A stretch of DNA of 64,000 bases from Paracoccus endophyticus. GTDB lineage: Bacteria > Pseudomonadota > Alphaproteobacteria > Rhodobacterales > Rhodobacteraceae. Under the pieces are notes generated by a model that did not search any database, was not told the DNA's origin, and saw only the letters and a program-made list of their open reading frames with translations. The position numbers were made by a program, and so were the translations under genes. Below are positions 36,621-48,125 of this stretch, piece after piece (the first letter of the stretch is position 1; each line of letters begins with the position of its first letter). Location: contig NZ_QLUV01000001.1 of the NCBI RefSeq assembly GCF_003286075.1, forward strand, positions 707,150 through 771,149, given 5' to 3'.

Positions 36621-38075
36621 ATGACGCAAATGGCCGACAAGCGGAAATTCTATATCGACGGCGCGTGGGTCGACCCCGCCGCGGCACGCGACCTGGAGGT
36701 GATCGACCCCACGACCGAAGAGCCGGTCGCCGTCATCTCGCTGGGCGGGCAGGCCGACACCGACCGGGCCGTTGCGGCCGCCAAGGCGGCGTTCCCGGCG
36801 TGGTCGCAGACGCCGCCCGCGGACCGGCTGGCGCTTGCCGAACGCATCCTGGCCGTCTACAGGCGGCGCAACGACGACATCGCGGCGGCCATGACGGCCG
36901 AGATGGGCGCGCCCACCGACATGTCGCGCGAGGATCAGGCCGGATCGGGGTCGTTCCACATCGAGGCGTTCATCGATGCGTTCCGCGACTTTCAGTTCAT
37001 CCGCCCGCTGGGCGATCACGCCCCCACCAGCATGGTCGCATGGGAGCCGATCGGCGTCGTGGGCCTGATCACGCCGTGGAACTGGCCGATGAACCAGGTC
37101 ACGCTGAAGGTGATCCCCGCCATCCTGGCCGGCAACACCGTCGTGCTGAAGCCGTCCGAGATCGCGCCGCTGTCGTCGATGGTCTTTGCCGAGGTGCTGG
37201 ACGAGGCGGGCGTGCCCGCGGGCGTGTTCAACCTGGTCAACGGCGATGGGGCGGGCGTGGGCACGCAGCTGTCCACGCATCCCGACGTGGACATGATCAG
37301 CTTTACCGGATCGACCCGCGCCGGCATCGCCATCACCAAGGCCGCCGCCGACACCGTGAAAAAGGTCGCGCTGGAACTGGGGGGCAAGGGCGCCAACCTG
37401 GTCTTTGCCGATGCCGACCCCAAGGCGGTGGTGCGCGGCGCGCGGCACGTGTTCTACAACTCGGGGCAGTCCTGCAACGCGCCGACCCGGATGCTGGTGG
37501 AACGCCCCGTCTATGAGCAGGCGATCGAGACCGCGCGCCGCGTGGCCGAGGACACCGCCGTCGGCAGCGCGCACGAGCCCGGCCGCCACATCGGCCCGGT
37601 GGTCAGCCGGCAGCAGTGGGACAAGATCCAGGGCCTGATCCAGACCGGCATCGACGAGGGCGCGCGCCTGGTCGCCGGCGGCCCCGGCCTGCCCGAGGGC
37701 GTCAACCGCGGCTATTTCGTCCGCCCCACGGTGTTCGCCGACGTGACCAACGACATGACCATCGCCCGGCAGGAGATCTTCGGCCCGGTGCTGGCGATCA
37801 TGCCCTTCGACACCGAGGAGGAGGCGCTGCGGATCGCCAACGACACCATCTATGGGCTGACCAACTACGTCCAGACGCAGGACGGCCCCCGCCGCAGCCG
37901 GCTGGCGCGCCAGTTGCGGTCCGGCATGGTCGAGATGAACGGCGTCAGCCGCGGCCGCGGATCGGCCTTCGGGGGCGTCAAGGCGTCGGGACGCGCGCGC
38001 GAGGGCGGCGTCTGGGGGCTGGAGGAGTTCATGGACTCCAAGCAGATCTCGGGCTGGGACACGTCGGCATCGTGA
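36621..38075 (+). CDS. NAD(P)-dependent aldehyde dehydrogenase
   Basis: 484 aa, full-length class 3-like ALDH. Visible are the cofactor loop ITPWNWPMNQVTLKVIPAIL, KPSEIAPLSS, the general base Glu252 in LELGGKGANLVF and the nucleophile Cys285 in YNSGQSCNAPTRML. The end shows EIFGPVLAIMPFDTEEEAL and RGSAFGGVKASGRAREGG. Substrate range cannot be read; relatives act on aliphatic, betaine or amino aldehydes. Transcribed toward the photolyase gene 37 bp downstream. Confidence 0.93.
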   Translation: MTQMADKRKFYIDGAWVDPAAARDLEVIDPTTEEPVAVISLGGQADTDRAVAAAKAAFPAWSQTPPADRLALAERILAVYRRRNDDIAAAMTAEMGAPTDMSREDQAGSGSFHIEAFIDAFRDFQFIRPLGDHAPTSMVAWEPIGVVGLITPWNWPMNQVTLKVIPAILAGNTVVLKPSEIAPLSSMVFAEVLDEAGVPAGVFNLVNGDGAGVGTQLSTHPDVDMISFTGSTRAGIAITKAAADTVKKVALELGGKGANLVFADADPKAVVRGARHVFYNSGQSCNAPTRMLVERPVYEQAIETARRVAEDTAVGSAHEPGRHIGPVVSRQQWDKIQGLIQTGIDEGARLVAGGPGLPEGVNRGYFVRPTVFADVTNDMTIARQEIFGPVLAIMPFDTEEEALRIANDTIYGLTNYVQTQDGPRRSRLARQLRSGMVEMNGVSRGRGSAFGGVKASGRAREGGVWGLEEFMDSKQISGWDTSAS

Positions 38076-38112
38076 CCGCCGGGCAGGGCCGCCCGGCGCG
38101 CGGCGTCCGGGG

Positions 38113-39456
38113 ATGACGCGGCCGTCCCTGTGGTGGGTCGGCCGCGACCTGCGGCTGGCCGACAACCCCGCGTTGTCGGCGGCCGCCGCGGCCGGTCCGG
38201 TCATCCCGGTCGCGGTGCTGGACGACGCCACGGTCCCGCCGGGCGCGGCCGCGCAGTGGCGGCTGGGCCAATCGATGCATTCGCTGGACGCGCGGCTGCG
38301 CGACCTAGGCAGCCGACTGGTGGTCCGGCGCGGCGACGCGCGGACGACGCTGGCCGGGCTGCTGGCGGACACCGGGGCGCAGGCGATCCACCTGTGCGAT
38401 CCGCACCCCTTCTTTGCGGTGCCGCAGGGCCTGCCCCTGGTGCTGCACCCGGCCAACAACCTGATGGCCTCGGGGACGCTGGCGACGGGGGCGGGCACGC
38501 CCTATCGCCGTTTTACCCCGTTCTGGAAATCCCTGCGCGCCCGACCCATTGCCGCGCCCCTGGACACGGCCCCGGTGCCGGCGCCCGCGGACTGGCCGGC
38601 GGGGCTTGACCCGGCGGACTGGGACCTGGGCGCGGCCATGAACCGGGGGGCCGCCGTGCTGGCCCGGCACGCCCGCATCGGCGAGGCGGCCGCGCGCCAG
38701 CGGCTGGACGCGTTCCTGGCGGACTCGCTGTCCGCCTATGGCACCGACCGTGACCGGCCGGACCGGCCGCTGGGCACCTCGGGCCTGTCGGACGCGCTGG
38801 CGCTGGGCGAGATCTCGGCCCGCAGCATCTGGCACGCCGTGCTGGACCGGGGCGGGCCGGGGGCCGAGACGTTCCTGTCGGAACTGGGCTGGCGCGACTT
38901 CGCCCGTGACCTGATGCGGCACAGCCCGGACATGGGGCGGCAGAACTGGAACCGCGACTGGGACGGCTTTCCCTGGCAAGCCGACAACCCGCAGGCCGAG
39001 GCCTGGCGCCGCGCCCAGACGGGCATCGACATGGTCGATGCCGGCATGCGCGAGATGTACGTGACCGGGCGCATGCACAACCGGGTGCGGATGATCGCGG
39101 CCAGCTTCCTGACCAAGCACCTGCTGACCGACTGGCGCGTGGGCACGCGCTGGTTCGACGACACGCTGATCGACTGGGACCCGGCGTCGAACGCGATGAA
39201 CTGGCAGTGGGTGGCCGGCAGCGGCCCGGACGCCGCGCCCTATTTCCGCGTCTTCAACCCCGACAGCCAGGGCGACCGGTTCGATCCCTCGGGGCGGTAT
39301 CGCGCGCACTGGCTGACCGGCCCCGGCGCCGACGCCTTTGCCGAGGCCGCGCCCCGCGCCTGGCGGGTCGATCCCCGCCGCCGCCCGCCGCCGGTGGTCA
39401 CATTGGCCGCCGGCCGCCAGCGCGCGCTGGAGGCTTACGCCATCGCGCGCCGCTAG
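38113..39456 (+). CDS. phr: Class I CPD photolyase (cryptochrome/photolyase family)
   Basis: 447 aa. The N-terminal antenna domain reads LWWVGRDLRLADNPAL. The FAD-binding C-terminal domain has FLSELGWRDFARDLM, GFPWQADNPQAEAWRRAQTG, MREMYVTGRMHNRVRM and DTLIDWDPASNAMNWQWVAG. It uses blue light to split cyclobutane pyrimidine dimers. Start has no strong ribosome-binding site but homology begins at its ATG. Confidence 0.95.
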   Translation: MTRPSLWWVGRDLRLADNPALSAAAAAGPVIPVAVLDDATVPPGAAAQWRLGQSMHSLDARLRDLGSRLVVRRGDARTTLAGLLADTGAQAIHLCDPHPFFAVPQGLPLVLHPANNLMASGTLATGAGTPYRRFTPFWKSLRARPIAAPLDTAPVPAPADWPAGLDPADWDLGAAMNRGAAVLARHARIGEAAARQRLDAFLADSLSAYGTDRDRPDRPLGTSGLSDALALGEISARSIWHAVLDRGGPGAETFLSELGWRDFARDLMRHSPDMGRQNWNRDWDGFPWQADNPQAEAWRRAQTGIDMVDAGMREMYVTGRMHNRVRMIAASFLTKHLLTDWRVGTRWFDDTLIDWDPASNAMNWQWVAGSGPDAAPYFRVFNPDSQGDRFDPSGRYRAHWLTGPGADAFAEAAPRAWRVDPRRRPPPVVTLAAGRQRALEAYAIARR

Positions 39457-39475
39457 GCCCCGGCGGCAGGGGGCG

Positions 39476-41158
<1,683 letters not shown>

Positions 41159-41261
41159 GGCAGTCCTCCGTTTGGGGGATGATTGCGGCGCGGGCGGCGT
41201 GCAGGCAAGCGCGTCGCTGCGGCAGAACGCGCGGGACACGGCGCAGGGGCGCAGTGCGGTA

Positions 41262-41981
41262 TCAGCCCCACTCGACCCCGGACAGGAAGATATAGCCCGC
41301 GCCGTAGATCGTCTTGATCAGCCGCGGGTTGCGCGGGTCCTCGCCCAGCTTGGTGCGCAGGCGCGAGATGCGGACATCCATCGCCCGGTCGAAGCTGTCG
41401 CCCGCCGCACCCCCCAGCGTCTCGAGCATCTGCGCGCGGCTGATCAGGCGGCGCGGACTGTCGAGGAACATCCGCAGCATCTCGGCTTCGGCGTGGCTCA
41501 GCGGCGTGTCCGCGCCATCGGGGCCGGTCAGGGCATAGCGGTCGAAATCGGCCGTCCACCCCGCAAAGCGGGCGCGCTGCGACGGGCGCGCGACCTCGCG
41601 CGCGGGACGGCGCAGGCGGGCGCGGATGCGCGCCACGACCTCGGCCGGGTCGAAGGGCTTGGTGACATAGTCGTCGGCCCCAAGCTCCAGCCCCGTGACG
41701 CGGTCCTGCACCTGCGCGCGGCCCGAGATGATGATGATCGCCGCGCCCGATTCGGAGGCCAGGCGGTGGACCAGCGCCAGCCCGTCGCGGTCGGGCAGGC
41801 CCAGGTCGATCAGGCAGGCGTCGGGCGTCATCCGGCGCAGGCCCGCCTCGAACTCGGTCGCGCGGGCGAAGGCGGCGGTGCGAAAGCCCGCCTCCTCCAG
41901 CGTGGCGGCCAGCAGGCGGCGGATGTCGGGCTCGTCGTCCAGGATGGCGATCAGCGGGGCGTCGGTCATGGGGGCCTTCAT
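41262..41981 (-). CDS. OmpR-family response regulator
   Basis: 239 aa. Receiver with LIAILDDEPDIRRLL and phospho-acceptor Asp59 in ACLIDLGLPDRDG; Lys in YVTKPFDPAEVV. The winged-helix DNA-binding domain is at about 135-235 (FDRAMDVRISRLRTKLGEDP, IKTIYGAGYIF). The start codon overlaps the kinase stop (ATGA), so the pair is coupled. Predicted partner of the hybrid kinase; candidate binding sites are at 44041-44067. Confidence 0.93.
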   Translation of the reverse strand: MKAPMTDAPLIAILDDEPDIRRLLAATLEEAGFRTAAFARATEFEAGLRRMTPDACLIDLGLPDRDGLALVHRLASESGAAIIIISGRAQVQDRVTGLELGADDYVTKPFDPAEVVARIRARLRRPAREVARPSQRARFAGWTADFDRYALTGPDGADTPLSHAEAEMLRMFLDSPRRLISRAQMLETLGGAAGDSFDRAMDVRISRLRTKLGEDPRNPRLIKTIYGAGYIFLSGVEWG

Positions 41982-44002
41982 CGTGGGGCGGGCTTGCCCG
42001 GCGCCGAGTCGGGCGTGGCGGAACCGGGCCGGGCGGGATCGGCCGGGGCGGCCTCGTGCCTCGAGGCGGACAGCGAGGGGGCGGGCAGCGAGAGGTCGGG
42101 CGCCGGCGGGGAACCGGGGCGCGCGGGGGCGGTGCGGGCGGCGATCAGCGTCGCCAGCTCGGCCGCGGCGAAGGGCTTGGTCAGCACCGGCACCCCCAGC
42201 CCGCGGCGGTCCGGGTCGTCCGGGGGCAGGGCGGTCATCAGGATCAGCGGCAGCGGCCCCGCGGCCAGCGCCGATCCCGACCCATCGCCCAGTTGCAGGT
42301 CCGACAGCACCAGCGTCAGCCCTGGCAGGTCGGCCAGGCCCTGCGCCTCGGCAAGCGATCCGGCCTCGATCACGGCATGGCCCATGCCGGTCAGCATGGC
42401 GCGGACCTGCGCGCGGATGTCGTCGTCGTCCTCGACCAGCAGGACCATCTGGCGCAGCACCCGGCGCAGCGGCAGGCGCAGGCGGACGCGGCCCCCGCCG
42501 CCCGGCACGTTGCCCACCCGCAGCGTCCCGCCTGCCAGCTTGGCGTGGTCGTAGACCATCGGCAGGCCCAGGCCCGAACCGCGGCCGCCCTTGGTGGTGA
42601 AAAACGGCTCGACCGCGCGGGCCAGCGCCTCGGGCGTGAAACCGGGGCCGCTGTCGGTGACCGACAGCTCCAGCCAGTCGCTGACCGCCCGGGCCTCAAG
42701 CGCGATGCGGCCGCTGTCCATCCCGGCCCCGGCGATCGCGTCGCGTGCGTTCAGGATGAGGTTCAGCAGCGAATCCTGCAGCGCCCCCGGATCCAGCAGC
42801 ACCTGGCCCATGCCGGGGCCGCAGTCCACGGCCAGCGCCAGCCCGGGCCCCAGCGTGGGGCCGGCCATGGCCGCCAGGTCCCCCAGCAGGGCGGGCAGGT
42901 CCACGGCTTCGAGGGTCATGTCGCGGGGCGCGGTGATCTTGGCGATCCGCGCCAGCAGCGCCGCGCCGCGCCGCGCGGCCGCCAGCGTGCCGGCCACGTC
43001 GTCGGCGGCCTCGGGCGGCAGCCCGGCGCGGGCGAGGCGGCCCTGCAACCCCAGGATGATGGTCAGCAGGTTGCCGAAGTCATGCGCCAGCCCCGATGTC
43101 ATCTGCGCGGCCGCCGCACGCCGCGCCCCGTGGGTCAGGGCCTCGCGGGCCTGCACCTCGGCGGTGACGTCGGTGGACAGCACATAGGCCCCGGCGCCCG
43201 CCCCGTCGGGGGTCAGCGCGATGCGGATGCGCCGGCCCGACGGGGGGTGCGTCACCTCGAACACCTGCGGCCGGCCGGCGACCGCGGCGTCCAGGTGCGG
43301 GCGCAGGCGGGCGAACGTCTCGGTCCCCAGCACCTCGGCCACGGTGCGGCCGACGATGCCGGGGGCGGCGCCGGGAAACACCTTGTCGATCTGCCGGTTC
43401 GAGAAGGTGTAGCGATAGTCGGCCGCCACATGCGCGATGTGGGCGGGCACCATCTCGGTCACATGGCGGGTGCGGGCCTCGCTTTCGGTCAGGACGCGCT
43501 TGGCCTCCTGCAGGGCGGCGTTCGTGGCGGCAAGCTCGCGGTTGGCGGCCGACAGGCGCTCGGCGTGGGCCAGCACCTGCCCCGACAGCTCCTCGGACCG
43601 GGCGCGCAGCAGCACCTCCTGCATGCGGATCGCGGTGATGTCGGTATAGACGGCGATCCAGCCGCCCTGGCCCAGGGGCGAGCCCTCGACCGAGATGATG
43701 CTGCCGTCGGGGCGGGTGCGCTCGAGGTAATGGGGCTGGAACGTCCGGGCCTGCGCGACGCGGGCGCGCACCGCCGCCTCGGGATCGTCCTGCGGGCCGT
43801 ATTCGCCGCGCAGCACCATGTAGCGGATCGTGTCCTCGAAGCTGGTACCGGGTCGGGTCAGCCGGTCGGGCAGGTCGAACATCAGCTGATAGGGCCGGTT
43901 CGACACGGCCAGCCGCAGGTCGGCGTCAAAGATCGAGATCGCCTGCTGGATCAGGTTCAACCCCGACTGGGTCAGTTCGGCGCGGCTGTCGGACGGAACC
44001 AT
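41978..44002 (-). CDS. PAS-PAS hybrid sensor histidine kinase
   Basis: 674 aa with no membrane segment, so cytoplasmic. PAS_7 at about 12-130 (AISIFDADLRLAVSNRPYQL), a coiled coil at about 135-180, and a second PAS at about 183-290. HisKA has His307 in TSGLAHDFGNLLTIILGLQG. HATPase has NLILNARDAI and GGRGSGLGLPMVYDHA. A receiver domain at about 518-640 has Asp568 in LVLSDLQLGDG. Ends in a disordered Pro/Ala/Ser tail. Divergent from the acyl-CoA synthetase-liv operon, which it most likely controls. The signal may be a cytoplasmic ligand. Confidence 0.92.
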   Translation of the reverse strand: MVPSDSRAELTQSGLNLIQQAISIFDADLRLAVSNRPYQLMFDLPDRLTRPGTSFEDTIRYMVLRGEYGPQDDPEAAVRARVAQARTFQPHYLERTRPDGSIISVEGSPLGQGGWIAVYTDITAIRMQEVLLRARSEELSGQVLAHAERLSAANRELAATNAALQEAKRVLTESEARTRHVTEMVPAHIAHVAADYRYTFSNRQIDKVFPGAAPGIVGRTVAEVLGTETFARLRPHLDAAVAGRPQVFEVTHPPSGRRIRIALTPDGAGAGAYVLSTDVTAEVQAREALTHGARRAAAAQMTSGLAHDFGNLLTIILGLQGRLARAGLPPEAADDVAGTLAAARRGAALLARIAKITAPRDMTLEAVDLPALLGDLAAMAGPTLGPGLALAVDCGPGMGQVLLDPGALQDSLLNLILNARDAIAGAGMDSGRIALEARAVSDWLELSVTDSGPGFTPEALARAVEPFFTTKGGRGSGLGLPMVYDHAKLAGGTLRVGNVPGGGGRVRLRLPLRRVLRQMVLLVEDDDDIRAQVRAMLTGMGHAVIEAGSLAEAQGLADLPGLTLVLSDLQLGDGSGSALAAGPLPLILMTALPPDDPDRRGLGVPVLTKPFAAAELATLIAARTAPARPGSPPAPDLSLPAPSLSASRHEAAPADPARPGSATPDSAPGKPAPR

Positions 44003-44160
44003 GCGCCTTGGCTAGCACCGCGCGCGCCCGGGCGAAAGACGGTAACAATTTGTAGGAATCGGGTAAAACTGCCGCAAGGATTGGCCGCGAAGGCTTGTGC
44101 GTCCGGGGACAGGGAGGTGTTGCCGGACAGCGGTGCCCGCGCACCGAAGGGGGGAACACG
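44003..44160. promoter_or_regulatory. Divergent control region with phased GTA half-sites
   Basis: Between the kinase and the import operon. An AT-richer patch at 44041-44067 has GTA at 44042, 44052 and 44063 (within GGTAAC, TGTAGG and GGTAAA), spaced 10 and 11 bp. This is the helical phasing typical of OmpR-family operators. Core promoter elements are not clear. Confidence 0.45.
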
Positions 44161-46134
44161 ATGACGGCTTTGGCTGAACCGCAGGTCGACCTGCGGTCCA
44201 TTCCCGCGCTGCTGGCGCGAAACGCCGCCCGCATGGGCGGCCGCCCCGCCTATCGGGAAAAGGAATTCGGCATCTGGCAAAGCTGGACCTGGGCCCAGAC
44301 GCTGGAGGAAACCCGCGCGCTGGCGATCGGTTTTCTGGCGCTGGGCCTGAACCGGGGCGATCACGTCGCCCTCATCGGCCGCAACCGGCCGGCGCATTAC
44401 TGGGCGATGGTGGCGGCCCAGATGTGCGGCGCGGTGCCGGTGCCGCTGTACCAGGACGCGGCGGCAGCCGAGATGTCCTATGTGCTGACCCATTCCGGCG
44501 CCCGCTTCGTGGTCTGCGGCGACCAGGAGCAGGTCGACAAGGTGATCGAGGCCGAGGAGGACGACCACACCGTCCAGCAGATCATCTACACCGACAAGCG
44601 CGGGATGCGGAAATACGACCACGCCCGCATGAACTGGCTGGCCGACGTGCAGGCCGAGGGCCGCGCCGCCCGCCAGCGCTATGAGGCCGAGCTGGACGCC
44701 CGCATCGCCGAGCTGACCTATGACAGCACCTGCGTGATGCTGTACACCTCGGGGACGACGGGCAAGCCCAAGGGCGTGGTGCTGTCGAACCGCAACATCA
44801 TCGAGACGGCGCGCAACTCGTCCAGCTTCGACGGGCTGAGGGCGGACGACGACGTGCTGGCCTATCTGCCGATGGCCTGGGTGGGCGATTTCATCTTTTC
44901 GGTCGGGCAGGCCACCTGGACGGGATTCTGCGTGAACTGCCCCGAGGGGCCGCACACGATGATGACCGACCTGCGCGAGATCGGCCCGACCTATTTCTTC
45001 GCCCCGCCCCGCGTGTTCGAGGGGCAGCTGACCAACGTCATGATCCGCATGGAGGACGCCGGCCGCTTCAAGAAATGGCTGTTCGACCATTACATGCGGC
45101 TGGCCCGCCGGATCGGCCCGGCGCTGCTGGACGGCAAGCCGGTGGGGCTGGTGGACCGGCTGCGCTATGGCTTGGGGAACCTGCTGGTCTATGGCCCGCT
45201 GAAGAACACGCTGGGCTATTCCCGCATCCGCGTGGGCTATACCGCCGGCGAGGCGATCGGCCCCGAGATCTTCGACTTCTACCGCTCGCTGGGCATCAAC
45301 CTCAAGCAGCTCTACGGCCAGACCGAGGCGTCGGTGTTCATCACCCAGCAGCCCGACGGGCAGGTGCGCTCCGACACGGTGGGCGTCCCGTCGCCGGGCG
45401 TCGAGGTCCGCATCGCCGAGAACGGCGAGGTCTATTACCGCGGCCCCGGCACCTTCGTCGAATACTTCAAGAACGCGGACTCGACCCGGTCCACCAAGGA
45501 CGACCAGGGATGGGTGGCCACGGGCGACGCCGGGTTCTTCGAGCCGGGCAGCGGGCACCTGCGGATCATCGACCGGGCCAAGGACGTGGGCAAGATGGCC
45601 GACGGATCGCTGTTCGCGCCGAAATACGTCGAGAACAAGCTGAAGTTCTTCCCTAACATCCTTGAGGCGGTGGTGTTCGGCGCCGGCCGCGACCACTGCA
45701 CGGCGTTCATCAACATCGACCTGACGGCGGTCGGCAACTGGGCCGAGCGCAACAACATCGCCTATTCCTCGTACCAGGAACTGGCCGGGCACCCGCAGGT
45801 CTATGCCACGATCCGCAAGCACGTCGAGGAGGTGAACGCCTCGGTCGCGCAGGACCCGATGCTGTCGGGCTGCCAGATCCACCGCTTCCTGATCCTGCAC
45901 AAGGAGCTGGACGCCGACGACGGCGAGATGACCCGCACCCGCAAGGTCAAGCGCGGCGTGATCTCGGAGAAGTTCGCCGACCTGATCGCGGCCATGTACG
46001 ACGGGCGCGACAGCATCCGCACCGAGACCGAAGTCACCTACGAGGACGGCCGCAAGGGCGTGCTGAAGGCGACGGTGCGCATCGAGGACGCCCGCACCTT
46101 CCCCGCCGTGCATCACAAGATGGCCGCAGAATGA
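44161..46134 (+). CDS. Long-chain acyl-CoA synthetase (FadD15/ACSBG-like AMP-forming ligase)
   Basis: 657 aa. P-loop VMLYTSGTTGKPKGVVLSNR; INLKQLYGQTEASVFITQQ; adenylation hinge WVATGDAGFFEPGSGHLRII then DRAKDVGKMADGSLFAPKY. The size and the KMADGSLFAPKYVEN string fit the long FadD15-like class. First gene of the operon with liv-type ABC genes; its stop overlaps the livG start (ATGA). This suggests that imported substrate is activated immediately. GGGGGAACACG precedes the ATG. Confidence 0.93.
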   Translation: MTALAEPQVDLRSIPALLARNAARMGGRPAYREKEFGIWQSWTWAQTLEETRALAIGFLALGLNRGDHVALIGRNRPAHYWAMVAAQMCGAVPVPLYQDAAAAEMSYVLTHSGARFVVCGDQEQVDKVIEAEEDDHTVQQIIYTDKRGMRKYDHARMNWLADVQAEGRAARQRYEAELDARIAELTYDSTCVMLYTSGTTGKPKGVVLSNRNIIETARNSSSFDGLRADDDVLAYLPMAWVGDFIFSVGQATWTGFCVNCPEGPHTMMTDLREIGPTYFFAPPRVFEGQLTNVMIRMEDAGRFKKWLFDHYMRLARRIGPALLDGKPVGLVDRLRYGLGNLLVYGPLKNTLGYSRIRVGYTAGEAIGPEIFDFYRSLGINLKQLYGQTEASVFITQQPDGQVRSDTVGVPSPGVEVRIAENGEVYYRGPGTFVEYFKNADSTRSTKDDQGWVATGDAGFFEPGSGHLRIIDRAKDVGKMADGSLFAPKYVENKLKFFPNILEAVVFGAGRDHCTAFINIDLTAVGNWAERNNIAYSSYQELAGHPQVYATIRKHVEEVNASVAQDPMLSGCQIHRFLILHKELDADDGEMTRTRKVKRGVISEKFADLIAAMYDGRDSIRTETEVTYEDGRKGVLKATVRIEDARTFPAVHHKMAAE

Positions 46135-46997
46135 CCCCGACCACCTCCACTGCCCCCGCCCTGACTGATCCCGCAGCGACGGACTCGGCCGTTCAGCCCC
46201 ATGTCACCGCCGACGGCCGCCAGATCGGCGGCGTGTTGATGGACATGCGCAACATCACCCTGCGCTTTGGCGGCGTGGTGGCGATCAAGGACATCAGCTT
46301 CGACATCCGCGAGGGCGAGATCCGCGCCATCATCGGCCCGAACGGCGCCGGCAAGTCGTCGATGATGAACGTCATGTCCGGTTTCTACGTCCCGCAGGAG
46401 GGCGAGGTCTGGTTCCGCGGGCAGCGGCGCCCGCAGATGAAGCCTTATGAGGTCGCGCGCCTGGGCATCGCCCGGACGTTCCAGAACATCGCGCTGTTCG
46501 ACGGCATGTCGGTGCTGGACAACATCATGACCGGCCGGCTGACGATGATGAAATCCAGCCTGCTGGAACAGGCCCTGTGGTGGGGCCGGGCCGAGCGCGA
46601 GGAGACCTGGCACCGCGAGAAGGTCGAGAAGATCATCGACTTCCTGGAAATCCAGAACATCCGCAAGACGCCGGTGGGCCGCCTGCCCTACGGGCTGAAG
46701 AAGCGCGTCGAGTTGGCCCGCGCCCTGGCGGCAGAGCCCAAGCTGCTGATGCTGGACGAGCCCATGGCCGGCATGAACGTCGAGGAGAAGGAGGACATGA
46801 GCCGCTTCATCCTGGACGTGAACGACGAGTTCGGCACCACCATCGCCCTGATCGAACACGACATGGGTGTGGTCATGGACCTGTCGGACCGGGTGGTGGT
46901 GATGGATTACGGCCGCAAGATCGGCGACGGCACCCCCGACCAGATCCGCAGCAACCAGCAGGTGATCGACGCCTATCTGGGGGTGGCCCATGACTAG
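46131..46997 (+). CDS. livG: Branched-chain-type ABC transporter ATP-binding protein LivG
   Basis: 288 aa. Walker A IIGPNGAGKSSMMNVMSG, LivG-type signature LPYGLKKRVELARALA and Walker B LLMLDEPMAGMN. The non-LSGGQ signature is normal for LivG. A 38-residue N-terminal extension precedes the ABC domain. Overlaps the acyl-CoA synthetase gene by 4 nt. Energises the permease LivHM. Confidence 0.95.
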   Translation: MTPTTSTAPALTDPAATDSAVQPHVTADGRQIGGVLMDMRNITLRFGGVVAIKDISFDIREGEIRAIIGPNGAGKSSMMNVMSGFYVPQEGEVWFRGQRRPQMKPYEVARLGIARTFQNIALFDGMSVLDNIMTGRLTMMKSSLLEQALWWGRAEREETWHREKVEKIIDFLEIQNIRKTPVGRLPYGLKKRVELARALAAEPKLLMLDEPMAGMNVEEKEDMSRFILDVNDEFGTTIALIEHDMGVVMDLSDRVVVMDYGRKIGDGTPDQIRSNQQVIDAYLGVAHD

Positions 46998-47048
46998 TCC
47001 CGCCCCGATCGCCCGACCGGTTCCCGCCTGCCTTCGGAGTGTCCGCTG

Positions 47049-48032
47049 ATGGAACAGTTCCTCTATGCCGCCGAGGTTGTGGTGAACGGCCTCATGGCCG
47101 GGGTGATGTATGCGCTGGTCGCGCTGGGCTTCGTTCTGATCTACAAGGCCTCGGGCGTGTTCAACTATGCCCAGGGGGTGATGGCGCTGTTCGCCGCACT
47201 GACGCTGGTGGGGCTGCAGAACGGGCAGGTGCCCTTCGCGCACATGATCAATGCAACCTTCGGCACCCATCTGGACACGTTCGGCTGGACGCTGCCGGCG
47301 ATTGTCGCCATCGCGCTGACGGCGCTGGTGATGGTCGGGCTGGCGATCGCGATCGAAAAGCTGGTGCTGAAGCATCTGGTCAACCAGGTGCCGATCATCC
47401 TGTTCATGGCCACCATCGGCCTTGCGTGGTTCCTCGAGGGGCTGGGCGACGTGATGTGGGGCGCCGACATCAAGATGCTGGACGTGGGCGTTCCCAAGGG
47501 CGCGTCCGAGGCCTTGATGACCGTGACCGAGCAGTGGACCGGCTACGGCTTCTACATCGACCGGCTGGACATCTGGGCGGCGGCGATCGCGGCGATGCTG
47601 GTGGCGGCGCTGATGGTGTTCTCGCAGTACACCAAACAGGGCCGGGCGCTGCGCGCGGTCGCCGACGACCACCAGGCCGCCCTGTCGGTCGGCATCTCGC
47701 TGCGCTTCATCTGGGTGCTGGTCTGGTCGATCGCGGGGTTCGTCGCGCTGGTCGCGGGGATCATGTGGGGGTCCAAGTCCGGGGTGCAGTTCAGCCTGTC
47801 GCTGATCGCGCTCAAGGCGCTGCCGGTGCTGATGCTGGGCGGCTTCACCTCGATCCCCGGGGCCATCGTCGGCGGGCTGATCATCGGCGTGGGCGAGAAG
47901 CTGTTCGAGTTCTATGTCGGCCCGCTGGTCGGCGGCGCGACCGAGAACTGGTTCGCCTATGTGCTGGCGCTGATCTTCCTCGTGTTCCGGCCGCAGGGCC
48001 TGTTCGGCGAGAAGATCATCGAGAGGGTGTGA
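47049..48032 (+). CDS. livH: ABC transporter permease LivH
   Basis: 327 aa, about 8-9 membrane segments. Contains NGLMAGVMYALVALGFVLIY, VFNYAQGVMALFAAL and the EAA-like coupling stretch GRALRAVADDHQAALSVGIS. Standard LivH length is about 300. GGAG lies about 11 nt before the ATG. Followed by a 93-bp gap carrying repeat copy B before livM. Confidence 0.95.
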   Translation: MEQFLYAAEVVVNGLMAGVMYALVALGFVLIYKASGVFNYAQGVMALFAALTLVGLQNGQVPFAHMINATFGTHLDTFGWTLPAIVAIALTALVMVGLAIAIEKLVLKHLVNQVPIILFMATIGLAWFLEGLGDVMWGADIKMLDVGVPKGASEALMTVTEQWTGYGFYIDRLDIWAAAIAAMLVAALMVFSQYTKQGRALRAVADDHQAALSVGISLRFIWVLVWSIAGFVALVAGIMWGSKSGVQFSLSLIALKALPVLMLGGFTSIPGAIVGGLIIGVGEKLFEFYVGPLVGGATENWFAYVLALIFLVFRPQGLFGEKIIERV

Positions 48033-48048
48033 CGTGGGCCTTGGTCCT

Positions 48049-48099
48049 GTTCTTCCTTGCAGAACTATCCTCGGGGGTCCGGGGGTGGAAAACCCCCGG
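48049..48099 (-). repeat. Dispersed hairpin-plus-tail repeat, copy B
   Basis: On the minus strand: stem CCGGGGG/CCCCCGG with a 7-nt loop, then a tail beginning ACCCCCGAGGATAGTT and ending AAGGAAGAAC. Matches copy A at 3364-3414 in stem, loop length and 23 of 30 tail positions. Inserted inside the liv operon between livH and livM. Confidence 0.6.
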
Positions 48100-48125
48100 C
48101 GCGACCGCCACGAAAGGACCGCGTG

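Noticed and set aside
46680..46730. Non-LSGGQ signature in LivG (LPYGLKKR)
   Set aside because: This variant is normal for LivG proteins, so it is not evidence of inactivity.
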